Positions 24,128-33,591 of a DNA stretch of 64,000 nucleotides are shown piece by piece; position 1 is the stretch's first letter; every line of letters starts with the position of its first letter. The notes under the pieces were generated by a model that was given only the letters and a program-made list of their open reading frames with translations, ran no database searches and was not told where the DNA came from. Source of the DNA: an uncultured Pirellulaceae bacterium (GTDB lineage Bacteria; Planctomycetota; Planctomycetia; Pirellulales; Pirellulaceae); NCBI GenBank assembly GCA_937928555.1, contig CALFWR010000021.1, positions 17,863 through 81,862 on the forward strand, read 5' to 3'. Position numbers and translations under genes: made by a program.

Positions 24128-25282
24128 GTGATCAAAATCCAGAGAAATCCCACTCGCGCGGTCCGAATCGGCAACGTCACCATCGGCGATGGCAACTCGA
24201 TTGCAGTTCAGTCCATGACCGCGACCAAAACCCAGGACATCGACGCCACGGTGGCGTTGGTCAAACTGATGCAGAACGCCGGAGCGGACGTGGTTCGGAT
24301 CGCGGTTGACAGCAAGAAAGACGCTGCGGCTTTGGCTGAAATCAGAGCCCAGTCAACGGCCAACCTTTCGGTGGACCTTCAGGAAAGCTACCGCTTGGTC
24401 ACCGATGTCGCGCCGCACGTCGATAAAGTCCGCTACAACCCGGGCCATCTTTACCATCACGAAACCGACAAACCGTGGCAGGAAAAAGTTCGCTTGATCG
24501 CCGACACCTGCGTTGAGCACGATTGCGCGATTCGTGTGGGCGTCAACTGCGGCAGCGTTGATCCGGCCAAAAAAGAAAAATACGATTCTGCCGATTCGAT
24601 CACTCCGATGCTTGAAAGCGCCCTTGAGCATTGCGAGTTTCTGGACAGCATTGGCTTTGTGCGATACTGCGTTTCGCTGAAGGACTCCGACCCCGCCAAA
24701 GTCATCGAAGTCAACCAGCGTTTCGCCAAAGCTCGCCCGGACATTCCGTTGCACCTTGGTGTCACAGAGGCCGGCATGCCACCGGACGGAATCATCAAAA
24801 CGCGCATCGCGTTCGAACAGCTGATCGGTAAAGGCATCGGTGACACGGTTCGTGTTTCTTTGACATTGCCCAATGCCCGCAAAGGCGAAGAGATCCAGGC
24901 CGGTCGCGAGATCGTGGACGACATCCATGCCGGTCGGGTTCGCAGCGTGGTCAGCTTTGATCCCAACTCGCTGAACATCATTTCCTGCCCAAGCTGTTCG
25001 CGTGTCGAAAACGAGGCCTTTGTCGACCTCGCGGCCCAGGTCAAGGAAATGACTGCCTACGCCAAAGACCACGCGATCACGATTGCGGTAATGGGATGCC
25101 GGGTCAACGGCCCGGGCGAAACCGACGATGCGGATCTGGGGCTGTGGTGCGGTCCCAAAGTCGTCAATTTGAAAAAAGGCGAACAGAGCCTGGGGGCTTT
25201 TCCGTACGATCAGATCCTTCCTGAATTAAAATCCGAACTGGACAAGCTGATTGGCGAGAAGGCCGGCAAGGCAAATTCGTAG
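24128..25282 (+). CDS. ispG: 4-hydroxy-3-methylbut-2-en-1-yl diphosphate synthase (IspG/GcpE)
   Basis: Penultimate enzyme of the MEP isoprenoid pathway, reducing MEcPP to HMBPP with a 4Fe-4S cluster. The N-terminal TIM-barrel region shows [17 protein letters not shown] and RYNPGHL. The C-terminal cluster domain has ISCPSCSR and [10 protein letters not shown], supplying the three Cys and one Glu ligands. At 384 residues it is the short bacterial type, without the extra insert of plant and chlamydial enzymes. GTG start; the Shine-Dalgarno is not obvious. ispE of the same pathway lies about 8 kb away in this window. A small membrane protein follows after 37 bp. Confidence 0.96.
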   Translation: MIKIQRNPTRAVRIGNVTIGDGNSIAVQSMTATKTQDIDATVALVKLMQNAGADVVRIAVDSKKDAAALAEIRAQSTANLSVDLQESYRLVTDVAPHVDKVRYNPGHLYHHETDKPWQEKVRLIADTCVEHDCAIRVGVNCGSVDPAKKEKYDSADSITPMLESALEHCEFLDSIGFVRYCVSLKDSDPAKVIEVNQRFAKARPDIPLHLGVTEAGMPPDGIIKTRIAFEQLIGKGIGDTVRVSLTLPNARKGEEIQAGREIVDDIHAGRVRSVVSFDPNSLNIISCPSCSRVENEAFVDLAAQVKEMTAYAKDHAITIAVMGCRVNGPGETDDADLGLWCGPKVVNLKKGEQSLGAFPYDQILPELKSELDKLIGEKAGKANS

Positions 25283-25319
25283 CGCACGCCGGATTCTGAT
25301 TGCAAAAAGGATAATTGCT

Positions 25320-25682
25320 GTGTTTTGGATTGACTCATCGGTGGCGGTGCCGGCGGCGATGCTTGTGGCGGCAGGCTTGCTTGGGCTGGGGTTTCTGTTC
25401 CATTTTGCCCCCAAAGACGGGTTAAAATTAACGCGGCACCACGCCGAAGACTTGCCAGCGGTGATGGCGGGACGATACTTCTTTTTCGCATTTGTCATCG
25501 TGGCGGTGGCCTGGGAAGGATCGCCAATACTGCTTTTGGCTGTATTCTGTGCGTTGTCCGGTGTAGCGTTTCTGGATGCTGCGACCTATCGTTCACGCGG
25601 CAAAACGTTCTGGCCCCATTTGGCCGCCGGAATTGCCGCCCTGGTGATCCCGGTCATTGTCCTGTTCGGGCAATCGCATTAA
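25320..25682 (+). CDS. Small integral membrane protein of unknown function
   Basis: 120 residues with about four hydrophobic helices: AVPAAMLVAAGLLGLGFLFHF, FFFAFVIVAVAW, ILLLAVFCALSGVAFL and LAAGIAALVIPVIVLF. The GTG at 25320 is preceded by AAAGGAT at good spacing and gives a start just before the first helix; the longer open frame to 25251 overlaps ispG and has no such site. Placed 37 bp after ispG, it may be cotranscribed. No family recognised. Confidence 0.65.
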   Translation: MFWIDSSVAVPAAMLVAAGLLGLGFLFHFAPKDGLKLTRHHAEDLPAVMAGRYFFFAFVIVAVAWEGSPILLLAVFCALSGVAFLDAATYRSRGKTFWPHLAAGIAALVIPVIVLFGQSH

Positions 25683-25789
25683 CAGAAACTTACCGCTGAA
25701 GAAACTTACCTCTGACTTCTGTCAGACTTCAGCATGTCCGACTCCAACACGCCACCACGCAATTCGCGACGCCACTTGAGGGCTCCCAC

Positions 25790-27148
25790 ATGATCAACAC
25801 CCTCTTCCTTCCTGAACTTCGCGAGATGCTGGCGGAAAACAACGCTCAAGGGTTGGCGGAATTCTGCAACGCTCTGCATCCGTCACGGACCGCCGAGTTC
25901 ATGGCGGGACTCGAAAGCAACGAGGTCTGGGAAGTTTTTCAACACACCGACCCCAGCAACCAGGCGGACATTCTTTCGTACTTCAGTCGCCCGAAACAAG
26001 TCGAACTGGTGACGCAGCACGATCGCCAGGAAGCCGCAGCGATTGTGCAGATGCTGCCGCCAGATGAACGCGTTGACCTGTTCCAGGAACTCGAAGACGA
26101 CGCCCGCGAAGAACTGATCGCGCTGATGCCGGCCGAGATTCGCCTGGATGTTCTTCGGTTGCAACAGTATCCCGAAGACACTGCCGGTTCGGTGATGACA
26201 ACCGACGTCACCAAGCTTCCCGAGCATCTCACCATTGGCGAAGCCATGAATGAAATTGCGCGGCAAGCGGGGCAGCGCGAAACGATCTACTACCTGTACA
26301 TTGTCGACGCCGAGGACCATTTGCGTGGCCTCGTTTCGGCGCGGCAACTGCTTGTCGGGATGGGCAAACCGGAAACGCCAATTTCTGAAATCATGCAAAC
26401 CGACCTGGTCGCCGTTCACGTGATGGACGACCAGGAAGAAGTCGCCAACAAAGTCGCACGCATGGACCTGCTGGCGATTCCCGTTGTTGACCTTGAGCGA
26501 CGGATGGTCGGAATCATCACGCATGATGACATCATCGACGTCGTCCGCGAAGAAGCCACCGAAGACGCGCACCGAAGCGCCGCGGTCGAACCGCTGGACC
26601 AAAGCTACCTTTTGACGTCCGTTTTGACCCTTAGCTGGAAACGCGGCATCTGGCTTACGATTCTGTTTTTCTGTGCACTATTGACGGCCTTTGCGCTCAA
26701 GCAATACGAACAGCGACTGGAGAAGATTTCCTGGCTAATGCTATTTATTCCGCTGATTATCAGCAGCGGAGGCAACTCCGGCAGCCAATCGGCGACTCTG
26801 ATCATTACCGCTCTTTCGCGTGGTCACATCAGCGTCGGAGACTGGGCCAAAGTCGTGGTTCGGGAACTTTGGATGGGCCTGCTTTTGGGGCTTGGATTGG
26901 CACTGATGGGCGTCGCCGCATCGTGGTTGCTGATCACCGGTGCCGACTGGAAAATGATCATGGTGGTTCCTGTGACACTGATTCTGGTTACCGTTTCAGG
27001 AACGTTGACGGGCTCGATCCTTCCGCTGATGTTCGAAAAACTGGGGCTTGATCCGGCCATGATGAGCAACCCCTTCGTCGCGGGGATCGTCGATATTCTT
27101 GGTATCGTTATCTACATGACGGTCGCCTGGTGGTTTGTAGGAGTCTGA
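25790..27148 (+). CDS. mgtE: Magnesium transporter MgtE
   Basis: 452 residues with the full MgtE layout: an N-terminal superhelical MgtE_N domain (about 1-125; LPPDERVDLFQELEDDAREEL), a pair of CBS domains (about 130-255; AGSVMTTDVTKLPE and DLLAIPVVDLERRMVGIITHDDIIDV) and a C-terminal five-helix channel domain containing IPLIISSGGNSGSQSATLI. In the family, Mg2+ binding to the cytosolic domains closes the channel. ATG with GAGGG 8 bp upstream. It appears to be a single gene. Confidence 0.96.
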   Translation: MINTLFLPELREMLAENNAQGLAEFCNALHPSRTAEFMAGLESNEVWEVFQHTDPSNQADILSYFSRPKQVELVTQHDRQEAAAIVQMLPPDERVDLFQELEDDAREELIALMPAEIRLDVLRLQQYPEDTAGSVMTTDVTKLPEHLTIGEAMNEIARQAGQRETIYYLYIVDAEDHLRGLVSARQLLVGMGKPETPISEIMQTDLVAVHVMDDQEEVANKVARMDLLAIPVVDLERRMVGIITHDDIIDVVREEATEDAHRSAAVEPLDQSYLLTSVLTLSWKRGIWLTILFFCALLTAFALKQYEQRLEKISWLMLFIPLIISSGGNSGSQSATLIITALSRGHISVGDWAKVVVRELWMGLLLGLGLALMGVAASWLLITGADWKMIMVVPVTLILVTVSGTLTGSILPLMFEKLGLDPAMMSNPFVAGIVDILGIVIYMTVAWWFVGV

Positions 27149-27157
27149 CGATCGGCC

Positions 27158-27193
27158 GGGATTGCGATTTGGGAAGGGATTGCGATTTGGGAG
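27158..27193 (+). repeat. 18-bp tandem duplication
   Basis: GGGATTGCGATTTGGGA(A/G) occurs twice in tandem, 10 bp after the mgtE stop. No open frame is affected. Confidence 0.85.
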
Positions 27194-27305
27194 GGGGTTC
27201 GATTGCCCGCTTTTTTCGTGCGTCGCCTGATCGCAAAACCGCACATACCCACCAGGCCGAACAAAAGCGTTGATGGTTTGGGAACCGACTGCACGGTGAA
27301 CTCAA

Positions 27306-27492
27306 CCCGGATTATTCACGATGCGTGGGCGTGACTTTTGGTTAACCCAATGATTCCGGCATCAACTGAAAGCAAAGCCTGTTTTGGAATTCATCAGCGA
27401 GGTGAACCGAAATCCCGGCGGCGATCCTGCTTTGAGATATCCTTGGCGTGACTTGAATGGCAATCAACGCCCTTCGTCGTGAATAACTCCGG
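27306..27492 (+). mobile_element. MITE-like inverted-repeat element, subfamily B (copy B1)
   Basis: 187 bp with the same CCCGGATTATTCACGA end as subfamily A but an unrelated core that matches copies B2 and B3. It is flanked by CTCAA on both sides (27301-27305 and 27493-27497), a perfect 5-bp duplication. Confidence 0.9.
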
Positions 27493-27641
27493 CTCAAAAG
27501 TGTCAACGAAATTCCTGCAAACCTGTTCGTCTTGCTGAAAACTCAACTGCTGTATCGTGGCTTCAATTTTTTGAAAAACAGTGATTGCGAGGAACGTCGC
27601 GGGCAACTTCACAGGACTGTCGGCAATTCCACTTCGCACGC

Positions 27642-27682
27642 AAAAACAATGCACCGCCCCATTTTGTGACAGGACGGTGCAT
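27642..27682 (-). terminator. Possible terminator after the M13 peptidase gene
   Basis: ATGCACCG and CGGTGCAT form an 8-bp stem around an 18-nt loop, followed on the minus strand by TTGTTTTTG. It lies about 95 bp past the peptidase stop. The large loop makes it a weak candidate. Confidence 0.4.
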
Positions 27683-27775
27683 CGATAATTGGAAAAAGCT
27701 GCTCGCGGGCAGAATCAGTTGGCAAGCGAATTGGCCTTGTGATCTGAACAAACCGAAGCGGTCATGCGGCATTTG

Positions 27776-29815
27776 CTACCAGATCTGAATCCTCTGATCG
27801 AGCGATTTGAAAAGTCTGTCGCCTTCTTTAAGCCCAAACGCTTTGTAGAACGCGTCGATGTTTGTCACCGGACCGTTGGCGCGGAACTCCGATGGCGAGT
27901 GGGGATCGGTCTGCAATCGCTGCAGCATGTCCTGGTCACGATACTTGCGAGCCCAGACGCGGGACCAACCGACAAAGAACAACTGGTCCTGGTTCCAGCC
28001 GGCAACTTCGATCGGTGGCTTGCCGGCCAACTCTTCGGTCATCGCTTTGTGGGCGATTTCAAGTCCGGACAAGTCGGCGATGTTCTCGCCAAGGGTAAAT
28101 TGTCCTTTGACGAACTGCCCGGGCAGTGGCTCATAGCCGTCGTATTGCTTGACCAACCGGCTGGCCAATCCCATAAAGGCTTTGCGGTCGTCTTCGGTCC
28201 ACCAGTTTTTCAGATTCCCGTCGCCATCGTAGCGGCTACCCTGGTCATCGAAAGCATGTGAAATCTCGTGCCCAATCACAGCACCAATTCCGCCGTAGTT
28301 CAGCGGAGCGGGGGCGTTGACCGAAAAGAAAGGTGGCTGCAAGATCGCTGCCGGGAACACGATTTCGTTTTTCGTCGGGTTGTAGTAAGCGTTGACCGTT
28401 TGCGGCGACATGCCCCACTCTTCACGGTCGATCGGCTTGCCCAGTTTGTCGACCTCGCGTTGGAACTCAATCGCGGCACTGCGAAGCAGATTGCCAACCA
28501 GGTCGTCCGGTTCAACCTCAAGCGCCGAGTAGTCACGCCACTTATTGGTGTAACCAATTTTGGTTTCGATCTTGGACAGCTTGACGCGGGCCTTGGCCCT
28601 GGTTTCGTCTGACATCCAGGACAGTGTGTCGATGCTGTCGCCGAAGGACTTGAGCAGATTCTTGACCAAGCGATCCATTTTTTCTTTAGCCTCGGGCTTG
28701 AAATACCTTTCGACATAGATCTTTCCGATCAACTCGCCCATCGTGCCGAATCCCCGGGAGGGCGACATCGATTCGATCGCCCGCTTCCAGCGTGGTCGCT
28801 GTTCCTTGGCTCCACCCAGCTTTTGGCGGTGCAGTTTGAAGTGAGCCAAAGCAAAGGCGCTTGAAAGATAAGGCGCGTAGCTGTCGATGATCTGGAACTT
28901 GGTCCAGGCCTTGAGCGTCTCCAGCGACGTTTGCTTGAATATCTCATCGCAATCCTCAAAAAAGCTGGGAGTGTTGACGACGACGTCCGCGCCCGGGCTG
29001 ATACCGCTGGACAGGAACCAAGCATCCCAGTCAAAGACCTCGTTGAGCTTGTGAAGGTCTTCGACTTTGTATTTGTTGTATCGCTTTTCGGCGTCGCGAA
29101 GGGTGATGCGATCCCACTGTGCATTCGCCAGACGGGTTTCGAAAGCGATAATGTCGCCAGCGGTGACTTCGTCGTACTGCTCGCTGGCAAGGCGAAACAC
29201 ATCGTTGATGTAGGTTGCCAGAGCCGCTTGGGCTTCGCGGTGCTCTTCTTTTTCGCGAACCAGGTAAAAGTCACGATTGGGCAATGTCAAACCGCTCTGC
29301 ACCAGGTAGACGATGTACTCCGATGAGTTTTTGGCGTCGACTGAAATGTACGCACCGATCGGTGAATTGACGCCGACTTTTGAAAGCTTGGCAAAGTGCT
29401 CAAAGAGCTTTTCCTTGGATTCGAGGGCATCCACTTCTTGCAGCATCTCTTCGATCGGTTGGACGCCGAGTCCCTCGATCGATTCTTCGTTCATGAACGA
29501 ACGATAGAAGTCAGCAACTTTTTGTTCGGCGCTTCCTTTTTCAAAGGTGCCTTTGGAAAGTTCGTCAATGATGGCCTTGATCCGTTGCTCGGAAAGGTCG
29601 GCAAGTTTGGTGAACGAACCGTAGTTGGTTTTGTCGGCCGGGATGTCGGTTTCTTTTAACCAAGTTCCGTTGACGAACTGAAACAGGTCGTCCTGCGGGC
29701 GTGTGCTTTGGTCAAAAGAGGAAGTGTCCAGCGGAGCATTGTCCTGGGCTGTGAGGGCCGAAAACGGCAGCAGAAAAACGGCGGAAAATAAGCAGATAGC
29801 GATGTCTTTAGTCAT
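27776..29815 (-). CDS. M13-family zinc metallopeptidase (PepO/neprilysin-like), exported
   Basis: 679 residues from the ATG at 29815, which places a signal peptide first (MTKDIAICLFSAVFLLPFSALTAQ). The N-terminal M13_N domain begins with DDLFQFVNGTWLKETDIPAD. The catalytic domain carries the zinc site VIGHEISHAFDDQG (about residue 518; HExxH) and the distal glutamate ENIADLSGLEIA (about 578), preceded by NAYYNPTKNEIVFPAAILQPPFF-type sequence. All catalytic residues are present. It ends RIQIW. Members cleave peptides outside the cytoplasm; a periplasmic or cell-surface site is expected here. Monocistronic; no clear Shine-Dalgarno. Confidence 0.94.
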   Translation of the reverse strand: MTKDIAICLFSAVFLLPFSALTAQDNAPLDTSSFDQSTRPQDDLFQFVNGTWLKETDIPADKTNYGSFTKLADLSEQRIKAIIDELSKGTFEKGSAEQKVADFYRSFMNEESIEGLGVQPIEEMLQEVDALESKEKLFEHFAKLSKVGVNSPIGAYISVDAKNSSEYIVYLVQSGLTLPNRDFYLVREKEEHREAQAALATYINDVFRLASEQYDEVTAGDIIAFETRLANAQWDRITLRDAEKRYNKYKVEDLHKLNEVFDWDAWFLSSGISPGADVVVNTPSFFEDCDEIFKQTSLETLKAWTKFQIIDSYAPYLSSAFALAHFKLHRQKLGGAKEQRPRWKRAIESMSPSRGFGTMGELIGKIYVERYFKPEAKEKMDRLVKNLLKSFGDSIDTLSWMSDETRAKARVKLSKIETKIGYTNKWRDYSALEVEPDDLVGNLLRSAAIEFQREVDKLGKPIDREEWGMSPQTVNAYYNPTKNEIVFPAAILQPPFFSVNAPAPLNYGGIGAVIGHEISHAFDDQGSRYDGDGNLKNWWTEDDRKAFMGLASRLVKQYDGYEPLPGQFVKGQFTLGENIADLSGLEIAHKAMTEELAGKPPIEVAGWNQDQLFFVGWSRVWARKYRDQDMLQRLQTDPHSPSEFRANGPVTNIDAFYKAFGLKEGDRLFKSLDQRIQIW

Positions 29816-30011
29816 GTTTGTCGACCACGAAAATGTGAATTGGGCGCAATTTCCCAGATTATCGGGAAGGTTGGCTGGCCGCAAAGGGTCCAACTGCGAA
29901 GCAAAACCGGAAGATTACCCTCATTGGAACAGAGAATTTCCAGTGATGCCGAACGACGTATATTAATGGGCGGCAGGTGCCCTTGCTTTACTGAATCAAG
30001 CCGGATCAACG

Positions 30012-30797
30012 ATGACCACTCCAGAGTCCAAGAAACCGACGTTCATGGAAAACGTGCAAACCGTCAACAGTGCCGTCAGGACCGCTTTGATGGTGGCGGT
30101 GGCGGGAGTGCTCGGATTCGGGGGCTACGTTGGATACAACGAATACATCGTGCCCGGGATCGCAGGCAAAGAGGCGATGGAAAAGCTGGATTTGCTGCAG
30201 TCGAAGTACGACCAACAGGAAACCATGCTGAAAACGGTCACCGATCAAAATGAAAAACTCTCGACATCAATGAAGCTGTTGAAGGTCGATCGGCGGATGG
30301 CTCACGTGACGGTGGACCGCAAATACGTTGACGAAAACGGTCAGAAGTGGCTGGAGATCAGCTTTTCGGAACTTGACGACAAAGGCGAAATTATCGGTTC
30401 GACGCGGGAATTTGCGCTGCGAGGCGAAAAGTTCTTTATCGATTGCTGGGTCGCCAAATTCCAGGACAAATACATCGAACAGGCCGACCCGCTCAGATCC
30501 GCGACGATCGTGGCGTTCAAAAGCGTCTTTGGCGACGAAATGAAACACGTCGAAGCTTTTCCCTTGGACGATTTCACCAAGCCCGGGGTCTACGCCCAAA
30601 CCGAGCAATCTGCATTCGAAAAGCAAATCTGGGCGGACTTTGCTCAAGCCTGCAGTGACCCCGAGATGCAGAAAGACTTGGGCATCCGCGCGATTCACGG
30701 ATCGGCCAGCTATCTCATGCCCGTGGAAGGCAAAACCTACGAGCTGATGGTTCGCTCCAGCGGATCAATCAGCCTTGTGCCCCTCGAGCAGCGGTGA
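30012..30797 (+). CDS. Membrane-anchored coiled-coil protein, conserved unknown
   Basis: 261 residues. One membrane helix (about 24-45, AVRTALMVAVAGVLGFGGYVGY) is followed by a short coiled coil (about 58-95, KEAMEKLDLLQSKYDQQETMLKTVTDQNEKL) and then a soluble C-terminal domain of about 160 residues with AHVTVDRKYVDENGQKWLEISFSELDDKG and a closing YELMVRSSGSISLVPLEQR. No recognised family. N-in/C-out topology would put the main domain outside the cytoplasm. It is divergent from the M13 peptidase, with about 200 bp between starts. Confidence 0.75.
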   Translation: MTTPESKKPTFMENVQTVNSAVRTALMVAVAGVLGFGGYVGYNEYIVPGIAGKEAMEKLDLLQSKYDQQETMLKTVTDQNEKLSTSMKLLKVDRRMAHVTVDRKYVDENGQKWLEISFSELDDKGEIIGSTREFALRGEKFFIDCWVAKFQDKYIEQADPLRSATIVAFKSVFGDEMKHVEAFPLDDFTKPGVYAQTEQSAFEKQIWADFAQACSDPEMQKDLGIRAIHGSASYLMPVEGKTYELMVRSSGSISLVPLEQR

Positions 30798-30834
30798 CAA
30801 TTCTGTCTTGGCAATGGTTGCGATCTGCTTTGAT

Positions 30835-31031
30835 CCCGGATTATTCACGAGTCGTGGGCGTCAGAATCAGTTGAGACAGTGATCCGCGACTCTGATGCGA
30901 TGAAACAGTCGCTGTGGTTTTCATCTACGAGACAATTTACATTTCTTGTTGAAATTCAGCTTTTCCCTTGCTCTCCCTTGCTCCCGTTGGCCGGGCGTGG
31001 AATCAACGCCCGTCGTCGTGAATAATCCGGG
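30835..31031 (+). mobile_element. MITE-like inverted-repeat element, subfamily A (copy A4)
   Basis: 197 bp; longer than its sisters because of an internal duplication of about 10 bp (CCCTTGCTCT). Flanks TTGAT and GTGAT match at 4 of 5 positions. Confidence 0.9.
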
Positions 31032-31199
31032 GTGATTCTTCGTAAATCACGCCTCGGCACGATGCACTCGGCCAACCTTGGTCAAAAAACAATTTTTTTT
31101 CTGTGATTTTTCTCGCAATCAGCTACCTTCAGTTGTTTCGTTCCAGATCCGTTCCGGTTCGGGAAACAATTCCAGTTTTGACCATTGGGGGTGGAAATG

Positions 31200-32252
31200 A
31201 TGACTTCAAAACGACTTATGGGACTTATGGCTTTGGCGTTTCTGGCCATGGCGACCTGCAGTGCCAATGATGCGGATGCTCAGCTGACATTTAATATCTC
31301 GTCGACCGGCAACGCTCAGGCAGATGCGGGCTTTCAGCAGGCGGCAGATTTTTGGTCGAGCGTTTACGACGACGACATCACGATCAATATTGCTGCGGGA
31401 TTTAGATCCCTTGATCCGGGGGTTCTTGGGCAGGCTGGCTCGGCAAGAATCTCTGCCAGCTACTCGGCGGTGAGAAACGCCCTGGTTGCAGATGCAACCA
31501 ACAGCTTTGATTCCACTTTCGCGAACAGCCTGACGGTAAACCCCTCGTTCGATGTTTACATCAATCGAACTGGGGATAATCCAAACGGCAGCCAAAGCGC
31601 GATACCCTACGTCGCAGCCCAGGATGTACTTCGATTCACCCGCGCCAACGCTAAAGCTATTGGACTTGTTGCTGCCAACAGTGTGGTAACCGACGCCTCG
31701 ATTGAGTTCAGCAGTAACTTTACTTTTGACTTCGATCCTTCAGATGGAATCTCAGCGGGACAAATTGACTTTGTTGGCGTTGCCATCCACGAGTTGGGCC
31801 ACGCGATCGGGTTCACCAGCGGTGTTGACACTCTCTCTGCAAACGTCGGTCGAACGGCTGCCAACTCGGAGTTCGCGACAATTATCGATCTCGCGCGGCA
31901 CTCTCCAGACTCCGTTGCCGCAGGAGCGCTTTTTGATCTGACAGCCGACAACCGGGACAAATTCGTCTCGTTCGATGGTGGAGTAACCGCCGGGGCTCCC
32001 GGCCTTAGCCACTTTTCAACCGGTTCCTTTGGAGACGGCCGCCAGGCAAGTCACTGGAAAGATGGCCTTGGTTTGGGAATCCTCGATCCAACCTCCGCCC
32101 CAGCCGGCCAGTTGAACATCGTCACCGAGCTTGACATTCAAGCTTTGGACGCCATTGGCTTCAACCGAATCGCAGCCGTGCCGGAGCCTGCGAGCCTGGT
32201 TGTGCTGTCTGCGATTTGCTTCGCCGGCGTGCTTCGACGTCGCCGAGCATAG
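31200..32252 (+). CDS. Secreted zinc metalloprotease with PEP-CTERM anchor (NF038122-type)
   Basis: 350 residues. A signal peptide (RLMGLMALAFLAMATCSANDADA) is followed by a domain with FNISSTGNAQADAGFQQAADFWSS, a zinc-binding HELGHAIGFTSG (about residue 195; HExxHxxG[F] as in metzincin/gluzincin-like proteases) and a C-terminal VPEPASLVVLSAICFAGVL plus RRRR, the PEP-CTERM sorting signal. The arrangement matches the NF038122-type PEP-CTERM metalloprotease family. Two adjacent ATGs (31197 and 31200) follow GGGGGTGG; the second has the better spacing. It ends in a strong terminator. Substrate is unknown; an exosortase elsewhere in the genome would be needed for processing. Confidence 0.85.
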   Translation: MTSKRLMGLMALAFLAMATCSANDADAQLTFNISSTGNAQADAGFQQAADFWSSVYDDDITINIAAGFRSLDPGVLGQAGSARISASYSAVRNALVADATNSFDSTFANSLTVNPSFDVYINRTGDNPNGSQSAIPYVAAQDVLRFTRANAKAIGLVAANSVVTDASIEFSSNFTFDFDPSDGISAGQIDFVGVAIHELGHAIGFTSGVDTLSANVGRTAANSEFATIIDLARHSPDSVAAGALFDLTADNRDKFVSFDGGVTAGAPGLSHFSTGSFGDGRQASHWKDGLGLGILDPTSAPAGQLNIVTELDIQALDAIGFNRIAAVPEPASLVVLSAICFAGVLRRRRA

Positions 32253-32270
32253 GGTGACTTGATTGAATCG

Positions 32271-32300
32271 AAAGCCGCAAGCGTTGCTTGTGGCTTTTTT
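32271..32300 (+). terminator. Rho-independent terminator after the PEP-CTERM metalloprotease
   Basis: AAAGCCGCAAGC and GCTTGTGGCTTT arms with a 3-nt loop and a TTTTTT tail, 18 bp after the stop. It may also serve the convergent DUF368 gene. Confidence 0.85.
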
Positions 32301-32331
32301 CGCGCCAACGCGAGACTCGCCCGCGACCGAT

Positions 32332-33357
32332 TCAAGCTTCCTTCTTTTCACCCAGTCTTGAAACGCCGTAAGTGACGACCAGGCCAAGTCCGATCAGGGC
32401 CAAAGATCCGCCGACCTGACCGACGCCGGGAGTGAACCACTGCGTTGGCCAATCTTCCCGATCGATCTCCGGCAGGCTCTCGGTCGTCACCTCGCGACCT
32501 TTGACAATGTCTCCCACGTGGGGCTGAACCCCTTCCTGAAAGGGCCAAAGCCCAATCGTTGATCCCAACAGCAAACCCAAAAGCACCCCTAGGGTCGCTT
32601 GCTTTTGATTTTCAAGCAACCACTTGAGAAGGTTGCCCACGACCACAACGCCAACCACGACACCGATACCCACCGGCAGCACCACGCTGATCGCAGGATC
32701 CATCGCCGCAGAAATGTCTTTGGCCTTGAGAGCCGTTTTGAACTGATCGATGCCAGCGAGAATCGGCACGTACTGACCGAGCAACAGAAGCAGGTAGCCG
32801 CCCGACACGCCTGGCAAAATCATCGCGCTCGCTCCGGCAAGTCCCGCAATGAACATCATCAGAAAGCTCGCTGAACCTGATCCAACGAATCCACTGTGCT
32901 GCAAATACGCCAACAGGACCATCAACCCAAACGCGACACCGGCAGCAAAGATGGCTTTTTTGGACACCGGTCGCGCCAGTCGCCAGACCAACGGAAGCCC
33001 ACCCAGGGTCAGGCCGATGAACAGGCTGTACATCACCCACCGCTGGCCGATGACAAGGTCTTTCAGTAATCCTGCGAACAACAGGATCGCTGCACCCGCT
33101 GCGATGACGACACATCCCAATGTTATGATTGATTTGAGTTTGAACCTGAACCGCGTCAGGTCTGCAATGGCTTCGATAAAGTCCGGATAGACCCCGGCAG
33201 CGAGCAGCATCGTCCCCCCGCTAATTCCCGGCACCAGATTCGCAAGTCCCATCAGGACTCCGCCAAAAAGCGAACGCAACCCGGTCGCAACATTGACGCC
33301 TGACTCGATCGTCGCTCCGCTGGACGGCGGGCTGGCATAAGGATCCTTGGAGTTCAT
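32332..33357 (-). CDS. DUF368 polytopic membrane protein (undecaprenyl-phosphate translocase family)
   Basis: 341 residues, about eight to ten membrane helices. It opens with the DUF368 signature GVLMGLANLVPGISGGTMLLAAGVY and repeats a related motif in the second half (GASAMILPGVSGGYLLLLLGQY), the internal duplication typical of the family. Established work on DUF368 members (PopT) links them to recycling of undecaprenyl phosphate across the cytoplasmic membrane. A hydrophilic segment of about 50 residues (PFQEGVQPHVGDIVKGREVTTESLPEIDRED) precedes the last helix. Divergent from ispE. Confidence 0.88.
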   Translation of the reverse strand: MNSKDPYASPPSSGATIESGVNVATGLRSLFGGVLMGLANLVPGISGGTMLLAAGVYPDFIEAIADLTRFRFKLKSIITLGCVVIAAGAAILLFAGLLKDLVIGQRWVMYSLFIGLTLGGLPLVWRLARPVSKKAIFAAGVAFGLMVLLAYLQHSGFVGSGSASFLMMFIAGLAGASAMILPGVSGGYLLLLLGQYVPILAGIDQFKTALKAKDISAAMDPAISVVLPVGIGVVVGVVVVGNLLKWLLENQKQATLGVLLGLLLGSTIGLWPFQEGVQPHVGDIVKGREVTTESLPEIDREDWPTQWFTPGVGQVGGSLALIGLGLVVTYGVSRLGEKKEA

Positions 33358-33591
33358 TCAAAAGACTCGCTTATCGGTCGTGTTAATGGCACGAAAAGAT
33401 GGGTTAGCTGCACAACCAACTGAGTTTAACATTTGCGCAGATTGGGCAACGGCGAAGAAAAGCTCATCGTTTGTTTCATCGGACTTTTGGATTTCGCGCA
33501 GGAGTGACAGCATAAATCTGTTAAGGTATCGACGTAAATGTTCTCGGTTCACGCTACCCAAGTGTCGGACGGAACATGCTTGTTGGGCATC

